64,000 nucleotides of DNA from Myotis daubentonii (GCF_963259705.1 NC_081840.1:115185074-115249073); one strand, 5' to 3'; shown: positions 1 through 10,772, counted from the stretch's first letter. The notes: generated by a model from the letters alone, not told the origin. Program-made: numbers and translations.

Positions 1-209
1 GTTCACTCATTCCTAGAATAGTTCAGTACACATATTAAGAGCTCAATAAATTACTGTCTAATGAATGGGCGAATAGATAAATTCTGATTGAATTTTTGCT
101 GTGGTAAACAATGGAAAGTGGGAATGATTTTGTATTATAAAACCATTTGCCTTTTAAATTACCTCATTTTTTCTGATGAAGTCAAATTCAACTACTATTT
201 TTATTTCAG

Positions 210-318
210 AATTCAGTATTGTACACAAGAAATTATTGTCTTTCGTGAAGACTTAGTGAATAAAATGTGCAGAAACTGTGTCCGTTTTCCTAGTAGCAAT
301 TTGGATATTCCTAATCAT
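210..318 (+). CDS. POLE2: POLE2, internal coding exon (first of four in window)
   Basis: DNA polymerase epsilon subunit 2, the B subunit of the leading-strand replicase, which binds the catalytic subunit and helps attach it to the CMG helicase in the nucleus. The exon starts after TTTATTTCAG, with one base completing a split codon, and ends CAT before GTAAGT (phase 0). It encodes a stretch containing [16 protein letters not shown] and CVRFPSSN, which I recognise from vertebrate POLE2 near the C-terminus, in the inactive calcineurin-like phosphoesterase fold of B subunits. Earlier exons lie left of the window. The reading frame is open and the splice signals are canonical, so nothing suggests a pseudogene. 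Its partner exons at 1123, 3285 and 9718 join in frame. Confidence 0.93.
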
Positions 319-1122
319 GTAAGTTCACAGTCTTCTTTATAAAACTATTACATGTTGCGTCACATAAAATTTTGTTAAGCCACTTGATAATTTACCCTTT
401 AATGTTTATATAAATTATGGTTATAATCTGAACATACTTTTGTAAGTTAATATTTGTTAGTAATCAGTGTTTCTCAACTTTCTCACTGAAATATCCCCTA
501 ATGGGTGGAGGAAAACCCAGAAGCAGCAGTAAGTTTCATTGAAGCTTCCTTGTTTTGTCCTAAAACTCATAAATCTTACATTGTACTTCAAAATATATGT
601 ATATGTTTTAATAAAATGTTCATGTTTACTAAATATTTCCTGTGATATGACAGGATGTATAGTGCTTATCTTGTAGCTTCAAGGTTCCATGATACATGTA
701 CCCCCTTTTCAGAAGTTATGAAAAGAGATCATACAGAGCATTTTCTATATTTATTTTATAATAGCTAAAGCTTATATAGGCTAAATATCTATTTTTGGCA
801 TTGCTCAAGCTATGAATTATTTTTAGTTGAACAGAATTACTAAATGAGTTTATTATACAGTATACTAGTAGGTACAGTTGCTCCAATTTGACCATTGGGG
901 GATTGGATTTTACAGTGAATTATATTAAATGAAAACTCAAAAATTTTTCCTAAACTACAGGATAGTCAATCTCATTTCATTTCTGTGTTTCCCACAGCTC
1001 CATAATTCAGAGTTCTAATTGTTTCTCAAATTTTCTAATTCTTTTGGGTAATTAATTTGAAGTTGTTAGTTGTTTTAACTTTTACAAATGAACTAAAGTT
1101 TGTTTTGTATCATTCTTTCTAG
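319..1122 (+). other. POLE2: POLE2 intron between coding exons
   Basis: AT-rich intron sequence with canonical GT and AG ends. I see no recognisable transposon apart from a short degraded stretch near 470-700. Nothing else is supportable. Confidence 0.6.
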
Positions 1123-1299
1123 TTTGTGAAGACTATCTTATCCCAAGGACACCTGACTCCTCTACCCCTCTATGTCTGCCCAGTATACTGGGCATATGAC
1201 TATGCTTTGAGAGTGTACCCTTTGCCTGATCTACTTGTCATCGCAGACAAATATGATCCTTTCACTTTGACCAATACTGAATGCCTCTGCATAAACCCA
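1123..1299 (+). CDS. POLE2: POLE2, penultimate-but-one coding exon
   Basis: This 59-codon exon follows CATTCTTTCTAG and ends CCA before GTAAGA, phase 0 at both ends. It encodes [16 protein letters not shown], then [17 protein letters not shown] and a segment ending [10 protein letters not shown], the best conserved part of the POLE2 C-terminal phosphoesterase-like domain. It joins directly to the exon ending at 318. The match to vertebrate POLE2 is essentially continuous, which fixes the gene identity for this end of the window. Confidence 0.95.
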
Positions 1300-1946
1300 G
1301 TAAGAATGTAGTTACCATTATATAGTCATAGTTTGTCAAGATTAGAGTATTTCTTTTTTTCTTCTTTTTTTTTCTCAGAGTGTTATTTCTTTAAAATGTG
1401 TATTTAAAAATATTACTGTTAGAGTAAAAATATACTATTAATGAAACACTGAATTAGTTTGGTATATACTGAAAGTTCTTAAACCTTCAGTATGGCATGT
1501 GACTATAAAGTAATGTGATTTTTTCTAAAAAATATACATACACCCAAGCTTATAAATCCAAATGAATATTTTCCCTTCAAAGTAACTTACCTTGGGATTC
1601 CTTTCAGGGAATTGCTTTCAAAGCCTGTATCCATTCTCTTTAAACATATAAATGGTACTTATCCTTTGAGGAGGATTTTGATTTTTAGAAGTTGCCCAAG
1701 TCCCCAAAATCTAAACCTGATAAATGTGGAAATTCTTATTGAGACACATTTTATTACTTCGTTTTTTATGCAGAACCTTGAAATTGCTTCAGAATCTTGA
1801 AGTTGCTTCAGAATTTCTGCAGAAGTATGACTTTAAATTTAGGGAATACAGACTGCATAAACATTGTGGTTGATGTCAAAATGTCTCCACTAGAGGCTTT
1901 ATGCTCTGTATGCTTTCTTAATTCTGGTGAATTTTATATCTTAATA

Positions 1947-2174
1947 CAGTGGTTCTCAACCTTCCTAATGCTGCGACCCTTTAATACAGTTCCTCATGTT
2001 GTGGTGACCCCCAATTTCATTGTTACAAATTGAACATAATTAAAGCATAGTTATTAATCTCAAAAACAATATGTAATTATATATGTGTTTTCCGATGGTC
2101 TTAGGCGACCCCTGTGAAAGGGTCGTTCGACCTCCCCCCCAAAGGGGTCGCGACCCACAGGTTGAGAACCACTG
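1947..2174 (+). mobile_element. SPIN-type nonautonomous hAT element
   Basis: Starts CAGTGGTTCTCAACCTTCC and ends GGTTGAGAACCACTG, the terminal inverted repeats of the SPIN (space invader) MITEs, called URR1 in rodents. The middle is deleted relative to the copy at 50576. Flanks tcttaata and cttaaata look like a decayed 8-bp target duplication. It lies in a POLE2 intron. Confidence 0.88.
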
Positions 2175-2274
2175 CTTAAATACTTTTTTGTTTCATTTAG
2201 GTCATTACTAGAAACATCGCGCCTTCCTATTGGTTACTGCTTCCTCAAACACACACTTACTGTGCCCACCTCCC

Positions 2275-2488
2275 AGGGCATCTCATCACAGAACTGTTGA
2301 CATTTTGAACCAAGTCTTTGTTGTGGAGCTCTGTCCTGTGCACTGTAGGGTGTTTAGCAGGATCCCTGGATTCAATCCACTGGATGCTAGCAGCCCCTAA
2401 TTTATAACTATCAGAAATGTCTGAGGGTATTTGACAAATGTGCCCTGGGGGGCAAAATTGTCCCTGGTTGAGGACTACTCTAAGGATG
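2275..2488 (-). mobile_element. MER20-like ancient hAT-Charlie fragment
   Basis: Read on the minus strand, the segment has the MER20 order: a terminus resembling GGTTGAGGAC, then CCCCCCAGGGCACATTTG, then the block around GTGCACAGGACAG, then GTCAACAGTTC. It is a mammal-wide fossil family, clearly more diverged than the bat elements nearby. Identity is from memory of the consensus. Confidence 0.7.
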
Positions 2489-3284
2489 AGCATAGTCAAC
2501 TGATTTTATTTTATTGTTTGAAATTTGTGGCCTGATTTTTGTAGACTATTCACAGTTTAATATTCTTTAACAGAGGCTATATCTTTATTTAAATCGAATA
2601 GTTTGGATATTCTCATAATTAATGCTTTATTTGAAAATGCCTTATTTTTGAAATTTTCCACCTTTTCATCCTGTAGGTGAATAAACCACTTTCTACCATA
2701 ATTACATCTTTTTTTTACCTTATTTATACCTTTTGGGTCCAAAACTTGCCTTTGACATTGCTTCATCCCTTCTTAATACTTACGTACATTAACGAATGCC
2801 TGCAATGGGCATGGCAATGGGCCAGGGACACAAAGACTGAAAGGACAGAGCCTCTACCCTAGTTTAGTAGTGGACAGACATCTGTATGTGTGTTCAGTTG
2901 CTTTGAGGGCATGTCGAAGGGCCATGAAACCCAGATTTTCACTGGGGAGAGGGATAGGAAAAATTTCTTAAAGATTCTGGGTGTCTTATATGCATCTTTA
3001 ACATCATACATAGTCCTTATACTAAGTAGAGCCATTCCTACTTATATTTCCAGTCACACCTGTTAGCATAAGATGGTCTAGCCAACTTGAAAGATGTTTG
3101 TTTTAAGTAGATATTTTATACTAGTATCTTCTCTCTGTAAAGATCAAGCAAAAATCTTTCACATCACTTTATAGTCACATCTTATAACTTTTAAAGTCAT
3201 GATGACCAAGGAATTTGATTTTAAAAACAGGAATTTTTCTATAAAAGTTGAGTATTCATTTACAGACATTTTTCCCCCCCAAAG

Positions 3285-3352
3285 GGCTCTTTTCCAAGAA
3301 GTGGATTTTCATTCAAAGTTTTTTATCCTTCCAACAAGACAGTAGAAGATAG
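3285..3352 (+). CDS. POLE2: POLE2, short coding exon
   Basis: This 68-base exon is too short to stand out as an ORF. After CCCCCCAAAG it reads [18 protein letters not shown], then TVED and AG, followed by the donor GTAAGT. It continues the previous exon (INP then GSFPRSG) in frame and leaves two bases of a serine codon for the last exon. The polypyrimidine tract is a C run (TTTTTCCCCCCC). Sequence and phase agree with the vertebrate POLE2 C-terminus. Confidence 0.92.
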
Positions 3353-3774
3353 GTAAGTGTGCCCACAGAAACTGGCAGAAAAAGCTGTTTCTTAGTGCTA
3401 TATTGCTAATCATCAAACGCTCTGTAGGTGTGTTGAGGTTTTTAAAAATGTCTGTAGTGACCCATTGGAAATGTTCTAGGCTGAAGTTATTGTGGTCAGG
3501 CTGTGTGACATAGAATATTATGTATTTGATGGCATATTTGTGATGAAATAGATCAAGCATTGTTTTCTCGGGGAAATCTTGGACCAGCTATGGAGGTGGG
3601 CTAGTTTTCTCACAGTCTGACTTCTAATCATATTATTCTGAGAGCACAGCCCTGCCCTCCACATGGTTGAGTCTCAAAACCTAGGTAATCTGTCTTAAAT
3701 TGGCAGCAAAGAATTTGGAAGGAGCTGGGTGCAAGTGTGGTGATGGGCAGGGGTTGGAGTTGGGGGAAGGTCTT

Positions 3775-4025
3775 TTTTTAAAATATATTTTTATTGATTT
3801 CAGAGAGAGAGGGAGAGAGATTGAAACACCAATGATGAGAGAGAATCATTGATTGGCCGCCTTTTGCATGCCCCCCACTGGGGATCGAACCCGCAACCCA
3901 GGCATATGCCCTTGATCAGAATCGAACCCAGGACCACCTCCACGCCCCCCCCCCCCCCACCACCACCACCTCCACCCCCGTTCCGCAGGCTGATGCTCTA
4001 TCCACTGAGCCAAACCGGCTAGGGC
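3775..4025 (-). mobile_element. Ves SINE
   Basis: A tRNA-derived SINE read from the minus strand: the head AGCCGGTTTGGCTCAGTGGA is at the right and the A/T-rich tail at the left. The 14-bp target duplication tgggggaaggtctt is perfect at 3761 and 4026. A C-run and CCA expansion (about 3945-3975) interrupts the body. Confidence 0.95.
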
Positions 4026-4142
4026 TGGGGGAAGGTCTTGAGGTAAAAAAGAGAATAATCACCTGGTGGGTAGTGGTTTTCCAAGGGCGATCTATAGATC
4101 ACCTACATCAGAGTCCTTGAGGATCCTTGTTAACAATATGTT

Positions 4143-4363
4143 GCCCTAGCTGGTTTGGGTTAGTGGATAGAGCATCGGCCTGTGGACTGAAGAGTCTTGG
4201 GTTCGATTTTGGTCAAGGGCACATGCCTGGGTTGCAGGCTCAGTCCCCAGTAGATGGCATGCAGGAGGCAGTCAATCAGTGATTCTCTCTCATTGATGTT
4301 TTCATCTTTTTCTCCTCTCTTCCTCTCTGAAATCAATAAAAACATATTTAAAAGAAAAAAAAA
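4143..4363 (+). mobile_element. Ves SINE
   Basis: Head GCCCTAGCTGGTTTGG, tRNA-like B-box region GGTTCGATTTT, a CT-rich middle, then AATCAATAAAAACAT and an A-rich tail. The A box has the variant GGGTTAGTGG. Confidence 0.93.
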
Positions 4364-4533
4364 GTTAAGTTCTGGGATCCCATCCCACATTTAGCAAATG
4401 GCTTGCTCTATAGTTATCAGACTCATAAATATGCATTTTGATGCTGTGTCCCTTGTCAGGCATCTTAACATGTAATGTCAGTTAACCAAACATATTTTGA
4501 AAAAACTCCACTTCCTGTTAAGAGCAAATAACC

Positions 4534-4726
4534 AGCCCTGGCTGGAGGTTTGACTGCTGATCAGGGCACATACCTAGGTTGCAGGTTTGATCACCCACTG
4601 GTTGGGGTGTGTACAGGGAGGCAGCCAATAGATTATTTTTTCTCTCTCTCTCCTTTCTTTCTTCTTCCTTTCATTCTAAGATCAATGAGAAACATATTCT
4701 CAGGTGAGGATTAAAAAATATAAAGG
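4534..4726 (+). mobile_element. Ves SINE, 5' rearranged
   Basis: The head is shortened (GCCCTGGCTGGAGGTTTGA) with most of the A-box region missing. The 3' part ends with the TTCTCAGGTGAGGATTAAAA variant. Flanking caaataacca repeats look like the target duplication. Confidence 0.82.
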
Positions 4727-5073
4727 AACAAATAACCAAATAACTGTCCTCTAGTTTCTTGTTAGAGAATATAATTTTGAACACACAGCTCAATTGTAAT
4801 TTTTGCAATTAATATATTCAAATTAAAATCAATACAATCTCATGATAAAAATTTAAGCAATGCTTAAAAGTATAAAACTGCAAAGAAAAATATCTCTGTA
4901 ATACCTCTGCTTTATAACCCTGAACCCATGATTAACAGTCCTTGTATATGTTTCTTAAAAAAAAATTTGTGCATTATTCTTTCTGCTCAGTACTTATGGA
5001 TGATTGAAGTCCATTCAGTTTATGAGATATTATATGTTTTATTCTTGGATTCATTCATTTGACATATATATGA

Positions 5074-5261
5074 CTAGAGGCCCAGTACACGAAATTCATG
5101 CACTGGTAGGGTCCCTAGCGGCTGCTGGCTGGGGTCTCCCTCCCTTCCCCCGGCTGCCTGCCAGCGCCAGGGCCTCCCTGGCCTGCCCGCCCCCTGGTCC
5201 AACTCCCAGAAGAACTCCAGTTGAGGGGACAATGTGCATACCACGCTTTTATTATATAGGA
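5074..5261 (-). mobile_element. HeliBat-type Helitron, nonautonomous
   Basis: On the minus strand the element begins CCTATATAATAAAAGCG and ends with a hairpin-like ACGAATTTCGT-type motif and CTAG. No target duplication is expected for Helitrons. It is 188 bp and strongly internally deleted compared with the copy at 34741. Confidence 0.88.
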
Positions 5262-5327
5262 TTCTAAACATATTCCAAGCATTGCTTAGTTTTTGGAATA
5301 TAACCAGATACTTGAATAAAGGTTTTT

Positions 5328-7246
5328 TTGTTTTTGTTTGTTTTGTTTTTAATTAAATCTTTATTGTTCAGATTATTACATTTGTTCCTCTTTTTTCCCC
5401 CCATAATTCCCCTCCTCCCAGTTCCCGCCCCACTCTCCACCGTCACTCCCCACCCACTGTCCTCATCCATAGGTGCACGATTTTTGTCCAGTCTCTTCCC
5501 GCATCTCCCACACCCCTTTCCCCCCCAAGAATAGTCAGTCCATTCCCATTCTATGTCCCTGATTCTATTATGATCACCAGATTATTTATTCACTTGATTC
5601 TTAGATTCACTTGTTGATAGATGCATGTTTGTTGTTCATAATTTGTATCTTTACCTTTTTCTTCTTCCTCCTCTTCTTAAAGGATACCTTTCAGCATTTC
5701 ATATAATACTGGTTTGGTGGTGATGAACTCCTTTAACTTTTTCTTATCTGTGAAGCTCTTTATCTGACCTTCAGTTCTGAATGATAGTTTTGCTGGATAA
5801 AGTAATCTTGGTTGTAGGTTCTTGGTATTCATCACTTTGAATATTTCTTGCCATTCCCTTCTGGCCTGCAAAGTTTCTGTTGAGAAATCAGCTGACAGTC
5901 ATATGGGTGCTCCCTTGTAGGTAACTGAGTTTCTTTCTCTTGTTGCTCTTAAGAGTCTCTCTTTGTCTTTTGCTCTTGGCATTTTAATGATGATGTGTCT
6001 TGGTGTGGTCCTCTTTGGATTCCTTTTGTTTGGGGTTCTCTGCGCTTCCTGGACTTGTAAGTCTATTTCTTTCACCAGGTGGGGGAAGTTTTCTGTCATT
6101 ATTTCTTCAAATAGGTTTTCAATATCTTGCTCTCTCTCATCTTCTGGCACCCCTGTAATTCTGATGTTGGTACGCTTGAAGCTGTCCCAGAGGCTCCTTA
6201 CACTATCTTCGTATTTTCGGATTCTTTCTTCATTTTGCTTTTCCGGTTGGGTGTTTTTAGCTTCTTCGCATTTCAAATCTTTGCCTTGATTCTTGTGCTC
6301 CTCTGGTCTGCTGTTGGGAGTCTGTATAATATTCATTATTTCAGTCCGTGTATGTTTAATTTCTAGTTGGTTCTTTATCATAACATCGAGGGTCTCATTA
6401 GATTTGTTGAGGATCTCATTAAGTTTATCAGCGGCTTCTAGACAGTTCTTGAGAGACCTTAAAAGTGTGGTTCTGAACTGAATATCCTCCATTGACAGTT
6501 TTGTCCTGTTTCTTTGTCTCCGCATTTTTTTATGCTTTCTTGGTGCACCCCCTAGTGGTCTTTGTGTGCAGTCCTCCTGTAGTTAAGCCTTGATTGTTGT
6601 AGTTAATACTAGGGGGGGTTTGACCTCCAGGCCAGCTGGCTGTGAGAATCAGCTGTATCTGCAGTGGGAAAACTTCTGTCCTCTAGGGAGGTGCTAATCT
6701 AGCCTTTGCCTGAGGCTATCTGGCAAATGGCTCTGTGCAGGGCTTGGGCGGGGCGGGTGGGTCACTTGGGCTCGCGATCCACAGGGTGGGCCGGAGAGAG
6801 CGGTTATGGTGGCTCTCAGTTCCGTCCCTAGGGGCTCTGCCTTACAGAGTCCCAGCAACCACTGCAAACCTCGGAGAGAAAGCTGCCTTCGTGTTCCGAC
6901 TGAAGCCAGACAGTCTCGTTTCTCCCGTTTGAGTCTGGGTCCCTAGAGACTCGCCCGGATCTGGAGCTCAGAATCTGAGACTCCCTCCTGATTGAAAGCA
7001 CCAACCGCGCCCTCCACCGCCAGCCCGCTCCGTGCGCACTTCGTACCTGAGTATTTCACTTCAGCACTGCACCTCCTCTGAGTCTGGGTATGATATTCTC
7101 TTTCCTCCTAGTTGTAGAATTTCCACTCAGCCAGCCTTCCTGTGGTTCTGGATGATGTCTGTTCCGTCTTTTAGGTGTGTTTTGATTTGGTTGTTCAAGG
7201 CAGCAATCTCCGGCGTTAACCTATGCCACCATCTTGGTTCTCTCCT
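5328..7246 (-). mobile_element. HAL1-like LINE: L1 5' UTR + ORF1 + 3' UTR, no ORF2
   Basis: A complete insertion on the minus strand, bounded by a perfect 21-bp target duplication beginning gatacttgaataaagg (5307-5327 and 7247-7267). Read 5' to 3' it starts GAGAACCAAGATGGTGGC at the right, has about 720 bp of 5' UTR, one ORF1 reading frame, about 300 bp of 3' UTR with GGATGAGGACAGTGGG, and an AATAAAGATTTAATT end. There is no room for ORF2 (about 3.8 kb in L1), and the ends are intact, so the loss predates insertion. This is the architecture of half-L1 (HAL1) elements, which need L1 reverse transcriptase in trans. It lies in the last POLE2 intron, antisense to the gene. Confidence 0.9.
5677..6525 (-). 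pseudogene. L1/HAL1 ORF1 with one in-frame stop
   Basis: This frame encodes an L1 ORF1-type RNA-binding protein of 282 residues. It has a lysine-rich N-terminus, a helical coiled-coil-like stretch at about 15-110, the RRM-like core with a variant of the L1 motif (VPEDEREQDIENLFEEI), and a C-terminal domain with TLQARREWQEIFKV. A single TGA at 5899-5901 breaks it; the same frame continues to a TAA at 5677. The stop could be a CpG transition of an arginine codon. ORF1p is an RNA chaperone that trimerises on its own mRNA. Start ATG 6525 is the first in frame after the GC-rich 5' UTR. It is shorter than primate ORF1p (338 aa). Confidence 0.85.
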
Positions 7247-7314
7247 GATACTTGAATAAAGGTTTTTAATCCATAAGCCTGACATGTGTTAGACTTTACC
7301 TAGCCCACATTGAA

Positions 7315-7557
7315 TCCTAGCTGGTTTGGTTCAGTGGATAGAGTGTTGCCTGCGAACCAAAGGGTTCTGGGTTCGATTCTGGTCAAGGGCACATACCTCA
7401 CTTGCAGGCTTCTCCCTAGCCTGAGCCCTGGTTGGAGCATGTGCAGGAGGCAACTAATTGATATGTTTCTCTTACATCAGTATTTCTGTCTTTCCTCTCC
7501 TCTCTCTGCCACTCTCTCTGAAAGCCAATAGAAAAATATTGAGGAATTAAAAAAACA
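7315..7557 (+). mobile_element. Ves SINE, 'ATATTGAGGA' tail subtype
   Basis: Head TCCTAGCTGGTTTGGTTCAG, the body variant GAGCCCTGGTTGGAGCATGT, and tail AGCCAATAGAAAAATATTGAGGA. It abuts the opposite-strand SINE at 7558, whose insertion used its A-rich tail. Confidence 0.9.
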
Positions 7558-7776
7558 TTTTTTTAAATATATTTTATTGATTTTTTACAGAGAGAAAGGG
7601 AGAGAGATAGAGAGTTAGAAACATCGATGAGAGAGAAACATCGATCAGCCGCCTCCCGCACATCTCCCACTGGGGATGTGCCCGCAACCCAGGTACATGC
7701 CCTTGACCGGAATCGAACCTGGGACCTCTCAGTCCGCAGGCCGTCGCTCTGTCCACTGAGCCAAACCGGTTTCGGC
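7558..7776 (-). mobile_element. Ves SINE, young 'CCGAAACCGGTTTGGC' subtype
   Basis: The minus-strand head is GCCGAAACCGGTTTGGCTCA and the tail is AATCAATAAAATATATTTAAA. The copy is close to the consensus of this subtype, also seen at 13951, 25239, 39724, 49324, 58604 and 63922, so it is probably recent. Confidence 0.94.
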
Positions 7777-8047
7777 AAAAAAAACACATTTTTTTTTAAA
7801 GAATTGATAAGGTTGCTTTTAGGTAAGGGAACCAATCTTCTGAAGTCTCACCACTCTCTGTTGTCAACACTTGGATGTCCCCGAGGGCATCTGATTTTGT
7901 GACCTCAGGATTAAGTCACCTCTGAGGGTTGTCTCCCTGGTGCATATTTTGTCCACTTTCCTATTGACTTTTACTGAATTGAGATTTGGTATAAAACTTA
8001 TCCTCCTATGAGAACTAGTCCTGGGAACTTTAAACAGGTCTTAGAAC

Positions 8048-8261
8048 GCCGGACCGGTTTGGCTCAGTGGATAGAGCGTCTGCCTGCGGACTGAAGGGTC
8101 CCGGGTTCGATTCTGGTCGAGGGCATGTACTTTGGTTGTGGGCACATCCCCAGTGGGGGGCGTGCAGGAGGCAGCTGATCAATCTCTCTCATCGATGTTT
8201 CTAACTCTATCCTTCTCCCTTCTTCTCTATAAAAAAATCAATAAAATATTAAAAAAAAAAT
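8048..8261 (+). mobile_element. Ves SINE with long target duplication
   Basis: Begins GCCGGACCGGTTTGGCTCAG and ends in an A run. The flanks taaacaggtcttagaac are identical on both sides (17 bp). The low divergence and intact duplication mark it as a young insertion. Confidence 0.96.
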
Positions 8262-8385
8262 AAACAGGTCTTAGAACAAGAGAATCTGTCTGTCCCAAGT
8301 AAAAGTTGGGTGTAGCCCTGGCTTCATCTTTTCTGACCTGTATTTCCGCCTTACCCGAGTTTCCTCATTTTCTTTTATCTTTTTA

Positions 8386-8494
8386 CTAGAGGCCTGATGC
8401 ACAAAATTTGTGCAAGGGCTTGGCTCTTGCATTTAAGGCTTCGTCCGGAAGGTTATCCAGTCAAATTAGCATATTACGCTTTTATTATTATAGA
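8386..8494 (-). mobile_element. HeliBat-type Helitron, very short
   Basis: CTAGAGGCCTGATGCACAAA at the left is the 3' end on the minus strand. AATTAGCATATTACGCTTTT near the right is the 5' end. Only about 109 bp remain between the termini. Confidence 0.85.
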
Positions 8495-9099
8495 TTACAT
8501 CTATCTACAAACCATTTACTGTGTTTTAATGAGTTGGGATGAAAGCAAATAACCCACAATGGGAGATTAACTGATTTATTATGATAGCACAAGAAACTTC
8601 AGTTATGTTTCTTGTAATGTTCCCCGATTGCCATGTAGAATTGTTTTGTGTTCTAAGCTCTTCGTACAAATTTCTGTGGTAGTTCTTAACAGTGTAGTAT
8701 AAGTCACTTACGTGCCTATCCCTCTTTAAAATTTCTAGCATAGTAGTACTTGACTTGCATTTTGTTGAGATAAAATAGTTGGTTCCTTTATCTTCTGTGG
8801 ACTCAGATGCTGAAAACCTTGGCATAATATCTAAACTGTAATTAGTATAAATAATTTGAGGAATCTTTTAGTGCTGGATCAAACAAATAGACGCATGTTT
8901 ACTTTTGAGAGAATGAAAAAATTTTCAAGATATAGTGGAATAATTTGGTCTTCCTGCTATTTAGCTTCTCCTCAGAATAAATCTTTTGTTAGAATATTTG
9001 TGAAATCATATTGTAGAGTTAGCATCAAAATGTAGTGAAAGTAGATAAGCTTAACTGTTTCAATGAGCACTATCAAATATAGTTGTTTTACTTTAAAAC

Positions 9100-9290
9100 A
9101 CAGTATTGGTGATGTGAATACTCTCACACTTGATCAGAATAAAAAATGGTAAAAACTTTTATGGAGGGCAATCTGACAAGATTTCTTAAGACCTAACCTG
9201 CATATACCAGCAATTCCATTTCTAGGAATTTTTCCTACAGATTATACTTGGGCATATGCATAAAAAAAGGTACAACTGTTTTCTTATGTA
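9100..9290 (+). mobile_element. Ancient L1 3' fragment
   Basis: Contains the block around CCAGCAATTCCATTTCTAGG, typical of the 3' part of L1 ORF2 and its flank in old mammalian L1s. It is heavily diverged with no ends preserved. Confidence 0.6.
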
Positions 9291-9717
9291 GTTTCTAGAC
9301 TAGCAAAACAAACATTTAAATATATATCCATTTAAATGTATATGCTTATTTAGAAGTTTCCTAACTTAGATTTTAAAGCATTTAAGGGATTAGTTTAAAA
9401 AATTATAAATATATTTATTACTAATTGAAAAAAGTATACTGTTCATAGTATTCTACCACTTATATGTGTTTTTATAGCACATACCCCCCCATGCATATAT
9501 ATGATTAGATGATATTTATAAGGATATATTGTATAAGGCTATATAATTGCTTCTGGGAGCAGAAATAGTGTGAGAGACTGACATATTTTTCCAGCACCTT
9601 TTCAATTTGGAACAATATGAATGTTTTTTAATTTAATTAACAAAACCTAAATATTAAGACATGTACAATAACTAGATTTCTAAAATGTTTCATTTTATGA
9701 ATATTTTCTACTTTCAG

Positions 9718-9736
9718 CAAACTTCAAGGTTTTTGA
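9718..9736 (+). CDS. POLE2: POLE2, terminal coding exon with stop
   Basis: The last coding piece is only 19 bases. After CTACTTTCAG it supplies the final base of a serine codon, then codons for KLQGF and TGA. Joined to the exon ending at 3352 this gives TVEDSKLQGF-stop, the vertebrate POLE2 C-terminus as I know it. The intron before it is 6,365 bp and holds several SINEs, two Helitron fragments and a complete HAL1-like element. The 3' UTR follows directly, with AATAAA at 9817 and again at 9884. Confidence 0.92.
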
Positions 9737-9910
9737 GATTCTTGAATACCATCGAAGAAACAAAACTCAATTTTCTGCTTAATTTTATATTTCATGTAAC
9801 TTTGATATTAGGTTACAATAAAATTATAGTAAACTTTAGAATGCTGTTTAAATTTATATTTTATGAGATTTTGATATTGTTATAATAAACATGATGGTAT
9901 ACTTTACAGG
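9737..9910 (+). terminator. POLE2: POLE2 3' UTR and polyadenylation signals
   Basis: AT-rich sequence after the POLE2 stop contains AATAAA at 9817-9822 and 9884-9889. Either could end the transcript. A T-rich stretch follows within 40 bases of the second. No cDNA evidence is available here, so the cleavage site is inferred. Confidence 0.55.
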
Positions 9911-10183
9911 TTTTATAGGAAAAATATTTTCTAATCTTTTAAGAAAAATATGAAAATATGTATAAAGATGTAATCTAGTTATACATTTGCACCTAAAAAC
10001 TGACCTTTTATTATTTCTATACTGGTTATATGCTAATGTTCATTTTAAGAAAAACAGATATTTAAACATTATTGAATCATTATTTTAGTTTAACTTAGGT
10101 TTTTATCACCATAAGAGTTCTTAGAGTATGTCTGACAATTTTGAAACTATTTAAATTTCAAGTCACAGAATTTATTCTAATGA

Positions 10184-10772
10184 CTAGAGACCCAGTGCAT
10201 GAAAATTCATGAACTGGGGGGTGTCCCTCAGCCCGGCCTGCCCCCTCTCACAGTCCAGGAGCCCTCAGGGGATGTCCTCCTCTGTGGGAGGTGACCAGGT
10301 CGACCAGGGGAAGGCACCACCCCATCACTCCACTGCTGCTGCCACTACCGGCTGCCACAGCTGCTGGCCCTCAGCCCTCGCTTCTTAGCGCCTCTGCGGA
10401 GGTGTGGCGCCGGGACCGGGCTCGCTCCGCTGTCTCTGTGGCTGCCTCTGCAGAAGGGGCGGCACTGGGACTGGGACCGAGCAGCCCCCTCTCCCACTGC
10501 CTCTCCCATGCCTCCTCTGCAGACTGGGCCACAGCGCCGGCCTTCTTGCGCGGCACAGGCCTTCTCCCTTCTTGCTCAGCCCTCCTCCCTTCCCCTGTGT
10601 CACCACCTTCTCCCGCGGCCTCTGCAAAAGGGACCGTGGTGCCGGACAGGCCTGTGCCACAGCCTCTCCCGTGTTGCCGGCCCTTGGCCCTTGTAGCTCT
10701 GTGGCTTTGTCTGGAAGGACGTCCAGAAGGACGTCTGGTCTAATTAGCATATTACCCTTTTATTAGTATGGA
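10184..10772 (-). mobile_element. HeliBat-type Helitron, about 590 bp, GC-rich
   Basis: Left end CTAGAGACCCAGTGCATGAA (3' terminus on minus strand), right end with CTAATTAGCATATTACCC and TTTTATTAG. The interior is very GC-rich and CpG-rich and opens long chance reading frames on both strands; none resembles a known protein. Confidence 0.9.

Noticed and set aside
1608..1643. Acceptor-like TTTCAG followed by a short frame in the POLE2 intron, considered as the last exon
   Set aside because: The true continuation ([10 protein letters not shown]...) is at 3285 and matches the known protein; the frame at 1608 does not.
8048..8120. tRNA-like promoter boxes in this and other SINE heads, considered as tRNA genes
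   Set aside because: Each is followed by the SINE body and tail and flanked by target duplications, and none folds into a complete cloverleaf with an anticodon arm in the right place.
10291..10766. Several 100- to 150-codon frames on both strands
   Set aside because: They lie inside a GC-rich Helitron and reflect composition only.
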